Below, one piece after another: positions 1 to 6,186 of a stretch of 41,001 nucleotides of DNA (position 1 is its first letter; the number at the start of each line of letters is the position of its first letter). The notes under the pieces were generated by a model, which was not told the DNA's origin, ran no database searches, and worked only from the letters and a program-made list of their open reading frames with translations. Location: NCBI GenBank assembly GCA_937922745.1, contig CALAJO010000071.1:1-41001 (forward strand), given 5' to 3'. The translations under genes were made by a program, and so were the position numbers. The DNA comes from an uncultured cyanobacterium. GTDB taxonomy: Bacteria; Cyanobacteriota; Vampirovibrionia; Vampirovibrionales; JAGQHJ01.

Positions 1-803
1 TCTCCCGGTCGAAAGGCAATGTAGAAACAGGTATCAAACTCAACCGCCGCCTTAAGTAGCGTTTCGTAATCAATAGCTTGCAGGTAGCCGTGTTTTTCTG
101 CCAAAAGAGGCGTGTAGCCTGTATTTAACAAATCCACCTCGAACTTGAGCCCGCCGTTTGGCAAGGATGGCTCTGCTGTCTCAATGCTGTCTTCCGGCTC
201 GGTGTAAAGCCGGCGAATGACATCCACCAACTCCCGGCTGATGTCTGCAATGATATAGTTGGCCTGGATGTTAGTGACGACATGATGGATGAAGAAGATT
301 AAGACCCCGATGCTGGCCAGCAGCAGCACAATGGCAATACTGATAGAGATTTGGGGCACAAAGGCGTTTTCTTCCATGCCCCGTACCGCGCGCAGGACAA
401 TGAGCGCATAGATATAAGTTGAGAGGAACATCCCCAGCACAACCTGATTGCCGGTGTCTTTGATGAAGTTTCGCAAGATTCGCGGGCCAAACTGAGAGGA
501 GGCCAGCGTAATCGCAACCATCGTCATGGAGAATGCCAGAGCGGCAACAGTAATAATCGAACTTGCAATGGTGGATAGAATCTGACGTGCTGCTTCCGGG
601 CTTCCTGTAAACACCCAGGGAAAAAAGGTGTTAGGATCCTCGACCAGTGTTTCGTCAATATGTAAGGCGGCTATCGATAAGAAAATGGCGGCCATCACCA
701 TGAGCGTCGGCACAAACCAAAGGCTGGTGTGCAATGTTTCCCAAAGATTGATCAGCCGATCGTTTCGCTTTGGATTGAGATGGTTCATGGCTTTCTTTTT
801 CAC
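1..803 (-). CDS. DUF2254 family predicted membrane protein (3' part outside the window)
   Basis: The C-terminus lies beyond position 1; 267 codons are visible. The N-terminus has hydrophobic segments at about residues 25-50, 75-100 and 110-160, followed by a soluble region. This layout and stretches such as 'TIASSIITVAALAFSMTMVA' match the DUF2254 family of integral membrane proteins, whose function is unknown. Two starts are possible: GTG at 803, preceded by AAAGG about 9 nt upstream, or ATG at 788. I prefer GTG because its Shine-Dalgarno spacing is better. The gene starts inside the end of the DUF421 gene (stop at 809-811), so the two probably form one operon. Confidence 0.75.
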   Translation of the reverse strand, partial: MKKKAMNHLNPKRNDRLINLWETLHTSLWFVPTLMVMAAIFLSIAALHIDETLVEDPNTFFPWVFTGSPEAARQILSTIASSIITVAALAFSMTMVAITLASSQFGPRILRNFIKDTGNQVVLGMFLSTYIYALIVLRAVRGMEENAFVPQISISIAIVLLLASIGVLIFFIHHVVTNIQANYIIADISRELVDVIRRLYTEPEDSIETAEPSLPNGGLKFEVDLLNTGYTPLLAEKHGYLQAIDYETLLKAAVEFDTCFYIAFRPG

Positions 804-808
804 GGTGA

Positions 809-1315
809 TTAACCTTTTTTGGCAATAAGCTCCCGCCTGTATTCCGGATTCAGAATAGCGGTCAGGCGACCGTCATTTTCCAGGATGACTTGCTGGAAGA
901 CGTCCGGAGAGGGGAGGCCATACTCGTGCGCCAGTTTCTCAATCTCACGCCGCTCCACCAGGGTTTTGCGGAGGGCTTTTGAGTTAATCTCGCCGTTGGT
1001 CATAATGGGAACTTGCCCGCCATGAATCCAATTTTTCAGCCAGGGAATGCGCTGAACAACCATGATGGTTGCCGTAAGGGCGAAAGCCGTGGCAATGCTT
1101 CCCCAAAAGCCCGCTTGCTGATGGCTGAGGCCACTGCTCATGCCCGTTGTGAAAAGCAAAAGAAACCCGAGGTACTGCGGGCCGTTTTGCCCAACCACAT
1201 GAACGCCGATGAGTTTGATGCACGCAATAGTAACCCAGTAAATCGCCACCGCTTGCACTGCCGAGATGAAAGCCGCATCCCAGGGAATAACATCGATAAT
1301 GGACGGGTAGGGCAT
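809..1315 (-). CDS. DUF421 (YetF-like) membrane protein
   Basis: 168 aa. Three hydrophobic segments fill the first ~100 residues, followed by a small soluble domain. The 'VILENDGRLTAIL' stretch near residue 142 is the typical DUF421/YetF C-terminal signature. Many family members are somewhat longer, and no molecular function is established for the family. It lies directly upstream of the DUF2254 gene with a few bases between stop and start, which suggests co-transcription and possibly a joint envelope role (inference). No strong alternative start was seen. Confidence 0.75.
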   Translation of the reverse strand: MPYPSIIDVIPWDAAFISAVQAVAIYWVTIACIKLIGVHVVGQNGPQYLGFLLLFTTGMSSGLSHQQAGFWGSIATAFALTATIMVVQRIPWLKNWIHGGQVPIMTNGEINSKALRKTLVERREIEKLAHEYGLPSPDVFQQVILENDGRLTAILNPEYRRELIAKKG

Positions 1316-1494
1316 GCTGCATTTTCCTTTTTATCAATCCCTTCCGACCTTTTTCCCACTTCAATTTGAAAGAGGGAAGGGCTTTCATCCATTTTAGGAA
1401 AGAGACTGCTGCTTTGAGAATTCCCTAGCTTGACACTCTTCCCGTGATAGGCCAAGTTTAGCCCTATGAGAGATTCCATTTCGATCTCGGCTTA

Positions 1495-1626
1495 ACAGTT
1501 GTTCACAAGCTATCACAAGTCGACCTTAATATTGTTTTTATATTTATACAAGTCATCTCCTCTCTTCTAAATCCTTTATCTCTTCGCTTAAAGTTCCCCT
1601 TCCCACAAAGAAGGGGTTTTTTATTG
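1495..1626 (+). repeat. 132-bp direct repeat, copy 1 (terminator-bearing)
   Basis: By eye it is the same length as 3383-3514 with three mismatches (positions 1, 2 and 3: G/A just after the first six bases, T/C in the first fifth, A/G in the terminator loop) and no indels. It is AT-rich in the middle and ends in an intrinsic terminator. It may be a small RNA gene, a duplicated 3' element or a mobile fragment. Confidence 0.9.
1596..1622 (+). terminator. Intrinsic terminator in repeat copy 1
   Basis: A 7-bp perfect stem, CCCCTTC (1596-1602) with GAAGGGG (1610-1616), has a 7-nt loop and is followed by six T. Nothing protein-coding lies upstream on this strand. Confidence 0.85.
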
Positions 1627-1630
1627 CCGC

Positions 1631-1661
1631 AAAAGAAAAACTCCCAACTGCCGCTGGGAGT
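1631..1661 (-). terminator. Intrinsic terminator after the FlgM-like gene
   Basis: On the minus strand the stem is ACTCCCA/TGGGAGT (7 bp, 8-nt loop), followed by TTTTTCTTTT. It lies about 40 bases past the stop of the FlgM-like gene and back to back with the + strand terminator. Confidence 0.85.
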
Positions 1662-1700
1662 GTCTAACCGTTCCTCTTGGGTTGATAGGAAAAAATAAAC

Positions 1701-2069
1701 TTATCTGAAGCTGGCGCGGATGGGGCTATTAAGCAGGGAATCCGCCAGGTCTTCGTTGCTGAATCCTCTCAGGTAGTCGTTAATCCGGCCGGAATCCAGC
1801 ATGGTTTTGAAATGGTTCACCTTGTCGGCATCAAAGGATTCATCGATACGTTTCGCCAGGCTCGCAAACTTGGCCACATCCTTTTCCGCTTGCAGGCGGG
1901 CAAATGCTTCCGGGGAGATATCCGCGACGTCGGACAGGCCGTTGCCTTTTACCTGGCTGGAGGAATCTGCGGACTCACGGTTGAGGCGCTCAACCTGCTG
2001 GCTCTGGCTTAGGTTGCCCAGGCCAATCTCATTAATATTGCCGTGCTGAGATGAAATTCTATCAACCAT
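1701..2069 (-). CDS. Putative FlgM-like (anti-sigma-28-like) small protein
   Basis: 122 aa, hydrophilic, with a disordered Ser/Asn/Gln-rich N-terminus. The C-terminal half has the order seen in FlgM: a 'DISPEAFARLQAE' stretch (SxEA), then a helix, 'DADKVNHFKTMLDSGRI', then a final helix ending in 'ADSLLNSPI'. FlgM binds and blocks the flagellar sigma factor FliA; whether this one does so is inference, and no flagellar gene is in the window. Start: ATG at 2069 has AGAGGA about 8 nt upstream. A TTG two codons earlier is less likely. A strong terminator follows. It could instead be an unrelated small helical protein. Confidence 0.5.
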   Translation of the reverse strand: MVDRISSQHGNINEIGLGNLSQSQQVERLNRESADSSSQVKGNGLSDVADISPEAFARLQAEKDVAKFASLAKRIDESFDADKVNHFKTMLDSGRINDYLRGFSNEDLADSLLNSPIRASFR

Positions 2070-2398
2070 AAACAAATTCCTCTCTTACGTCGTGGCCTCT
2101 ATTACTTCCACTCTTAAGGCTTCACGAGACATATCGCTTTATATTCATGATTATCGGGCCATGCACCGTAGACATCAACCGACTGACGGATCAATCTATG
2201 CGCGTCCGAAGGGTTAAAAGCAGGATTGACCATGGGATCAATATCCAGGATTAATGATACGGAATCTGTGGGATTTTGGGCTCCCTTAAACGGTGGAATT
2301 TACAGTCACGGCCATAGCATTAGCCAGGCCGGGGAGGCTTGTGTTATGGTTAGCGTAGAACACGTTAAACGGAAATGATAAAGAAAGGCTTCTGTCCC
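2070..2398. other. Intergenic region between the FlgM-like gene and mqnD
   Basis: About 330 bases between divergent genes. It contains the FlgM-like gene's Shine-Dalgarno site (about 2077-2084), a doubtful 39-codon minus-strand reading frame, and presumably the mqnD promoter. No clear -10/-35 pair was found for mqnD; a TTATGGT stretch near 2344-2350 is the best weak -10 candidate. Confidence 0.5.
2114..2233 (-). CDS. Possible 39-aa small protein (weak)
   Basis: An ATG frame of 39 codons ends 44 bases before the FlgM-like start, on the same strand. The open frame extends upstream another ~20 codons to a stop near 2295, without a good start codon. The translation looks protein-like (for example 'DAHRLIRQSVDVYGAWPDN'), so it may be a small gene or the leftover 3' end of a longer one. 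The Shine-Dalgarno site is poor. No family recognised. Confidence 0.22.
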   Translation of the reverse strand: MVNPAFNPSDAHRLIRQSVDVYGAWPDNHEYKAICLVKP

Positions 2399-3274
2399 AT
2401 GCAGCAGGAAATCCATGTCGCCCACAGCCCGGATAGCGATGACGCTTTTATGTTTTGGGCCCTCGCCCACGACAAGGTGGATACCGAAGGGCTGAAATTC
2501 GTCCATCACCTCAGCGATATCCAAAGCCTCAACGAGGATGCGTTGAATGGCAAGTACGAACTGACCGCCATTTCCTACTACGCCTACCCGTTTCTCCAGG
2601 ACAAATACGCGCTGCTTTCCTGCGGATCCAGTGTGGGCAACAAATACGGCCCGGTGCTTATCTCCAAAACGCCCATGACGCAAGCCGACCTGGCAGGTAA
2701 GCCCATTGCCGTGCCGGGGTTGATGACCACGGCGTATCTGGCGCTGAAGGTGTGGTACCCGGAGGCGGTAACCGAAGTGGTGCCGTTTGACCAGATTATG
2801 GAGCGCGTGGAAGACGGCACCTATGCTGCCGGTCTCATTATCCACGAAGGGCAGTTGACTTACGCCAAACGGGGCTTTCATAAAGTGGTGGATTTAGGCG
2901 AGTGGTGGTTCCAGGAATGCAACCTCACCTTGCCGCTGGGAGGCAATGCCATACGCCGGGATTTGGGCGAGGAAACCATGATGAAGGTGGCCCGCGTACT
3001 GAAGCGCAGCATCGAGTGCGGCCTGGAGAATCGGCAGGAAGCCTTGGCTTATGCCAAAACCTTTGCCCGCGGTATGGATGACGAGCTAATCGATCGGTTT
3101 GTGGGGATGTATGTCAACGAAATGACCGTTGAAGCCGATATGGAAATCCAGAAGGCCGTTCGGTTATTGCTCTTCCGCGGCTACAGCATAGGCCTGTTAA
3201 AAGAGAAGCCAGAAGTCACCTTCATCAACCCGGATAAGATTGAAACCACATCGGTCGATCTCGCCACCGTATAA
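2399..3274 (+). CDS. mqnD: 1,4-dihydroxy-6-naphthoate synthase (futalosine menaquinone pathway)
   Basis: 291 aa, the usual length for MqnD. The enzyme converts cyclic dehypoxanthinyl futalosine to 1,4-dihydroxy-6-naphthoate in the futalosine route to menaquinone. The N-terminal family signature 'HSPDSDDAFMFWAL' is present, as are 'LTAISYYAYP', 'GSSVGNKYGP' and a periplasmic-binding-protein-like fold pattern with the central 'AVPGLMTTAYLAL' segment. An upstream ATG at 2375 is in frame, but the ATG at 2399 has AAAGG about 10 nt before it and gives the normal family N-terminus, so I chose it. No other mqn gene is nearby, so the pathway is scattered. The gene lies between the two copies of the 132-bp repeat. 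Confidence 0.93.
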   Translation: MQQEIHVAHSPDSDDAFMFWALAHDKVDTEGLKFVHHLSDIQSLNEDALNGKYELTAISYYAYPFLQDKYALLSCGSSVGNKYGPVLISKTPMTQADLAGKPIAVPGLMTTAYLALKVWYPEAVTEVVPFDQIMERVEDGTYAAGLIIHEGQLTYAKRGFHKVVDLGEWWFQECNLTLPLGGNAIRRDLGEETMMKVARVLKRSIECGLENRQEALAYAKTFARGMDDELIDRFVGMYVNEMTVEADMEIQKAVRLLLFRGYSIGLLKEKPEVTFINPDKIETTSVDLATV

Positions 3275-3292
3275 GCAGGCTTTAAGCAGTTC

Positions 3293-3329
3293 TTCAGAGC
3301 GCTGATGGTAAACCCATTGGCGCTCTGAA
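3293..3329 (+). other. Strong hairpin downstream of mqnD
   Basis: TTCAGAGCGC (3293-3302) pairs perfectly with GCGCTCTGAA (3320-3329) across a 17-nt loop, 18 bases past the mqnD stop. There is no T-tract, so it is more likely an mRNA 3'-end stabilising hairpin or protein site than a classical terminator. Confidence 0.7.
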
Positions 3330-3382
3330 ATTTGAAATCCTTGTTGTGAAAGAGTTTTTCGGCTTGATCAAAAATGGTGTTT

Positions 3383-3514
3383 ACAGTTATTCACAAGCTA
3401 TCACAAGCCGACCTTAATATTGTTTTTATATTTATACAAGTCATCTCCTCTCTTCTAAATCCTTTATCTCTTCGCTTAAAGTTCCCCTTCCCGCAAAGAA
3501 GGGGTTTTTTATTG
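3383..3514 (+). repeat. 132-bp direct repeat, copy 2 (terminator-bearing)
   Basis: It matches 1495-1626 at 129 of 132 positions by eye, with no gaps. Here it lies downstream of mqnD on the same strand, so the terminator could serve mqnD; copy 1 has no such gene upstream. Confidence 0.9.
3484..3510 (+). terminator. Intrinsic terminator in repeat copy 2
   Basis: CCCCTTC (3484-3490) pairs with GAAGGGG (3498-3504), followed by six T. The single loop change from copy 1 keeps the stem intact. Confidence 0.85.
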
Positions 3515-3579
3515 GCGGGTTTCAGTTGTATTTGTTCAGTCCGCTGTACAGTACCAGCATCAAGGCGGCTAATTAGTTC

Positions 3580-4494
3580 TCATTTCTGCCAAAACGCTTC
3601 CTGATGCCAATTCTCAGAAAAGCCCATAGCCTCTATAGGAATGGTAGGATATTCGTCAAAAAGTTCCTTTAGACGACTAGGCCAATTAGAGTCAGGTGAT
3701 ATGACCTTTAGAAAAGCATTGATGATTACAGTTTGGGCGAACAAGCGATTGTTATGCTTCAGAAAACCGCTATGTTCTTTTGCGATTTCCGGGGAAATTG
3801 TGAAGACTTTGTTCCAAACTCTGGAATGATGGGCACAAAGATTTCTCAGATAGGCTACAGAATGAATCCAAGAGGACAAAAGTCGGGGGTTAAGCCCATA
3901 AACGCCGGCAACCTGCTTTCGATCACTCTGAAACTTTAGCTTGAGGTATAGACGGGACAGGCTGCCTATCGGCAAAATTTCCATAACCATCCAACTTGGA
4001 GGCCTTGAAGGGTTATCGTATTTGCTGGAATAATGGTGGATAAATGGGAGCTTCTTATTGTCGCTGATATGGCGATCGATTCGATCCAGGAATAGCGTAT
4101 GATTAAAATATTTGTCTACACAGAATAGTGATTCATTGAGGTACCAGTGAGGTCCATGGTTCAGGCACATGGTGTTAGATAAAGTTGTTCGGAAAGCCAC
4201 TTCTATGCGCTCAATGGCGTCAATTAAAAGAACTCTTAGCTTCCGGTCAAAGGTGTAGTGAGACAGAATCTGCTCAAATGTTGTCCCCGGCTTGAACCTA
4301 TGAACTTTGTTTCCTTCAAGGGTATCCTGATTGTCTTGAAAGTGAATGCAGTAGCCGGAAAGCCTGTAATACCCAATAAACTGCAAGTACTGTCTCGCGG
4401 ATTCTCGACAGGAGATCTCCAGTCCCCTGGAAACCAACAAATCAATCTGCTCATCCAAGGTTAAAGCGGGTTTATTAAACGTAATTCTAACCAT
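3580..4494 (-). CDS. abiF: Abi_2 family abortive-infection protein (AbiF/AbiD type, HEPN RNase)
   Basis: 304 aa, the usual Abi_2 length. Family features in order: 'LTLDEQIDLLVSRGL' near residue 11, 'YLQFIGYYRLSGY' (36-48), 'FDRKLRVLLIDAIERIEV' (about 82-99), a middle region with 'PPSWMVMEILPIGSLSRLY' (165-183), and the HEPN catalytic motif Rx4H in 'RNLCAHHSRVWN' (Arg217, His222). HEPN proteins of this group are RNA-cleaving toxins or phage-defence factors. Base composition is clearly more AT-rich than neighbouring genes, which suggests transfer. Start: ATG at 4494 with GAGG 3 nt upstream. An in-frame GTG at 4527 would sit inside a terminator-like hairpin, so I rejected it. Only 16 bases separate that hairpin and its T-tract from the start, leaving no room for a separate promoter. 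AbiF versus AbiD cannot be settled without a search. Confidence 0.85.
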   Translation of the reverse strand: MVRITFNKPALTLDEQIDLLVSRGLEISCRESARQYLQFIGYYRLSGYCIHFQDNQDTLEGNKVHRFKPGTTFEQILSHYTFDRKLRVLLIDAIERIEVAFRTTLSNTMCLNHGPHWYLNESLFCVDKYFNHTLFLDRIDRHISDNKKLPFIHHYSSKYDNPSRPPSWMVMEILPIGSLSRLYLKLKFQSDRKQVAGVYGLNPRLLSSWIHSVAYLRNLCAHHSRVWNKVFTISPEIAKEHSGFLKHNNRLFAQTVIINAFLKVISPDSNWPSRLKELFDEYPTIPIEAMGFSENWHQEAFWQK

Positions 4495-4510
4495 GCGCCT
4501 CAAAAAGGAT

Positions 4511-4560
4511 AAAATCAAAAAACCCACCGGGGTCCGCTTGCAAGCAGAGGCGTGGCGGGT
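4511..4560 (-). terminator. Terminator-like hairpin immediately before the abi start
   Basis: A 7-bp outer stem and an inner stem are followed by a run of T interrupted by GA. It would stop or attenuate transcription entering the abi gene from upstream. It probably forms the 3' end of the candidate RNA. Confidence 0.75.
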
Positions 4561-4570
4561 CTTATTAAGC
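4511..4570 (-). ncRNA. Candidate structured RNA upstream of the Abi_2 gene (abiF-RNA-like)
   Basis: On the minus strand ACCCGCC (4560-4554) pairs with GGTGGGT (4528-4522; one G-U pair). It encloses an internal loop and an inner hairpin around the self-complementary GCTTGCAAGC (4545-4536). TTTTTTG and TTTT follow, giving a terminator-like end 16 bases before the abi start codon. A weak promoter (TTGATT, 17-nt spacer, AAATAT) lies just upstream, so a short RNA of about 50-60 nt is plausible. Abi_2/AbiF genes are known to be accompanied by a structured non-coding RNA in other bacteria; assignment to that RNA family is inference and needs a covariance-model search. The 5' end is approximate. Confidence 0.55.
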
Positions 4571-4733
4571 TCATATTTTCATTTTTAAACTCAGAAATCA
4601 ATCTTTTATTTGTTGTATATACAGGCGAAAGTGTGACAAACACTAAAACGGGCTGTGCTATATCCGGTTCATTCCCATTGGGAAATATAACAAAACCATG
4701 GCCAGCAAAAATTATGGTCTCTATCTTCAATGG

Positions 4734-5141
4734 TTAGATTAGGCTTTTCAGCTTCTGCTGTAGGATGTCCGGGAAGCGGCGGTACATTTTGTTTTGTGAG
4801 TTCATCGTAACAACGTCTGTGCGGGCGTCAATAATCAGCTTGTCGCTATGGAGTTCCTGGATCTCCTGGTAGAAGATGAGCTTGGGCTGATCCGGCTTGA
4901 TCCATGTGGTGAGGCGTAGCACATCCCCAAACCGGGCAGACGCTTTGAACTTGAGGTTCTGCTCCACCACTGGGAAAATGATATCGTGTTCGTCGGACAT
5001 CTGCTTCATATCTACATCAATGGTCTTAAACAGGTTTACGCGTCCCATTTCCAGCCACTTGGTATAGGCGCCATGCCACACAATGCCATAGCAATCGGTA
5101 TCGAAGATGTGTACATCGTAGTTAAAGCTGTATGTTTTCAT
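4734..5141 (-). CDS. Acyl-CoA thioesterase, YbgC/4HBT hotdog family
   Basis: 135 aa, the normal size for a single hotdog domain. The N-terminal 'FDTDCYGIVWHGAYTKWLE' corresponds to the YbgC/FcbC signature (D, then G-V, then H-x2-Y), in which the first Asp region is catalytic. The central 'FKASARFGDVLRLTTWI' is the usual hotdog strand pattern. Members hydrolyse acyl-CoA or acyl-ACP thioesters; the substrate cannot be told here. Start: ATG at 5141 gives the family-like N-terminus. Longer starts up to 5204 are in frame, but the predicted -10 (5174-5179) lies inside that extension. It is divergent from the zinc-ribbon gene and shares a short intergenic region with it. Confidence 0.85.
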   Translation of the reverse strand: MKTYSFNYDVHIFDTDCYGIVWHGAYTKWLEMGRVNLFKTIDVDMKQMSDEHDIIFPVVEQNLKFKASARFGDVLRLTTWIKPDQPKLIFYQEIQELHSDKLIIDARTDVVTMNSQNKMYRRFPDILQQKLKSLI

Positions 5142-5173
5142 CGTTTGGCCGCTGGGCTCGCCTTCCACTCTCA

Positions 5174-5204
5174 AGTATAACGTTATGTCAACAATGTATG
5201 ACAA
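5174..5204 (-). promoter_or_regulatory. Putative promoter of the thioesterase gene
   Basis: Minus strand: TTGTCA (5204-5199), a 19-nt spacer, then TATACT (5179-5174). Transcription would begin about 30 nt before the chosen ATG. The spacer is long, so this is moderate support only. Confidence 0.4.
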
Positions 5205-5246
5205 TCTTTCTTAATTTTGAAGAAGACCCGAAAAAAAGAGTCTATA

Positions 5247-5693
5247 ATGATGGAACGTGAGGATTCGTGGGACACGCTGATGGATAGTTTTAGTATAATA
5301 CAAAACTTTTTTACACGGATGCGATGCCATTTCTGTTCCTTTCAGCTGGAGCCGGAGGGGGTTGAGTTAATCCGTGAGGATCGCGGCGTATTTATTGTCA
5401 ATATTCACTGTGTACATTGTACCCGGCAGATGGGAGTTGCCATGGTGGGCCTGGAAGGCTCGGAGTTTCCGGAACCGGTGTTTGAAGACCCCGAATTAAC
5501 CGAGCATGAGATTGAGCGCCTGTCCAACTTCGAGGCCGTTAGCTACGATGACGTACTAGACGCCCATGCTTTCTTTAACAATTTGGATGCCGATTGGCAG
5601 AAGTACCTGCCTAAGCTCCCTGAGCCGGAACCGGAGCTTGAAGAAAAGCCGCGATATCGAAAAGGGCCTCACACGGGATTGGAACCCTACTAA
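5247..5693 (+). CDS. Hypothetical zinc-ribbon-like protein
   Basis: 148 aa, acidic. Two CxxC pairs ('MRCHFCSF' and 'IHCVHCTRQ') about 30 residues apart form a likely treble-clef or ribbon zinc site. An acidic helical region and a Pro/Glu-rich tail follow. No named family recognised. Starts at ATG 5247 or ATG 5250 are equivalent; a TTG at 5217 is also in frame. The last 83 bases overlap the convergent pyrE gene, and the Pro/Glu-rich tail falls within this overlap. The CxxC pairs suggest nucleic acid or protein binding, but no function is claimed. Confidence 0.65.
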   Translation: MMEREDSWDTLMDSFSIIQNFFTRMRCHFCSFQLEPEGVELIREDRGVFIVNIHCVHCTRQMGVAMVGLEGSEFPEPVFEDPELTEHEIERLSNFEAVSYDDVLDAHAFFNNLDADWQKYLPKLPEPEPELEEKPRYRKGPHTGLEPY

Positions 5694-6186
5694 GGGCTTC
5701 CGCCTGGCCTTCGCTCCGATCGACCAGGGCCAAGAGCTTCACGATTTCAATATCCAATGAAAATTGCCGGACGGCTTCGATGGCTTTGAGAAAAGAACCA
5801 CCTGTCGTGATGACGTCTTCTACCAAAACCACACGAAAACCGGGCTTCAGGTGGCCTTCAATCTGGCGGGCAGTACCATGACCTTTGGCTTCCTTGCGAA
5901 CGAGAAAACCCGGCAGCGGATTGCCTTTTAGATTGCTGGCATAGCTGATTGCGGAAACAATCGGATCCGCGCCCAACGTCATCCCGCCAATGGCATCCAC
6001 GTTTAGCGGGGCAATGCGGTCGTATAAAATCTCCCCGATCAGTTGCGCGCCTTCTGCCGACAGGGTGGTCATCCGGGCATCCATGTAATAACTGGATTTT
6101 TTGCCGGAGGAGAGGGTGAAGTCTCCCGTTTGGAAGGAATAGCGCTGTAGAAGCGCAAATAACTGGTGTTCCCGGTGGTCGGTCAT
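5611..6186 (-). CDS. pyrE: Orotate phosphoribosyltransferase
   Basis: 191 aa. It makes OMP from orotate and PRPP in pyrimidine synthesis. Visible motifs: 'FTLSSGKKSSYYMDAR' (23-38), the flexible loop 'RKEAKGHGT' (98-106, catalytic Lys/His) and the PRPP-binding 'VVLVEDVITTGGS' (119-131). The start ATG (6186-6184) overlaps the stop of the ATPase/TPR gene as ATGA, a 4-bp overlap typical of translational coupling. The 3' end overlaps the convergent zinc-ribbon gene. A longer in-frame extension into the upstream gene is rejected because of this coupling and the family N-terminus. Confidence 0.95.
   Translation of the reverse strand: MTDHREHQLFALLQRYSFQTGDFTLSSGKKSSYYMDARMTTLSAEGAQLIGEILYDRIAPLNVDAIGGMTLGADPIVSAISYASNLKGNPLPGFLVRKEAKGHGTARQIEGHLKPGFRVVLVEDVITTGGSFLKAIEAVRQFSLDIEIVKLLALVDRSEGQAEALSRVPIPCEALFDIAAFLQAPVPAQGA

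Larger units (their letters stand above)
1316..1700. other. Intergenic region with repeat copy 1 and two facing terminators
   Basis: 385 bases without a convincing gene. It holds a perfect -35-like TTGACA at 1430-1435 on the + strand but no good -10 at normal spacing. It also holds the first 132-bp repeat copy (1495-1626) and a back-to-back pair of intrinsic terminators. No + strand protein gene precedes the + strand terminator, so any transcript ending there would be non-coding. Confidence 0.7.
3275..3579. other. Intergenic region after mqnD (hairpin plus repeat copy 2)
   Basis: 305 bases without a gene. It holds a 10-bp perfect inverted repeat just after mqnD, the second 132-bp repeat copy with its terminator, and about 65 bases of unassigned sequence before the convergent Abi_2 gene stop. 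Confidence 0.7.

Noticed and set aside
4515-4730. 71-aa minus-strand reading frame upstream of the abi gene
   Set aside because: Its last codons run through the GC-rich hairpin and T-tract; there is no Shine-Dalgarno site. The structure, not the frame, is the likely function.
5243-5248. TATAAT as promoter of the zinc-ribbon gene
   Set aside because: It overlaps the start codon itself and has no -35 at normal spacing, so it is probably chance.
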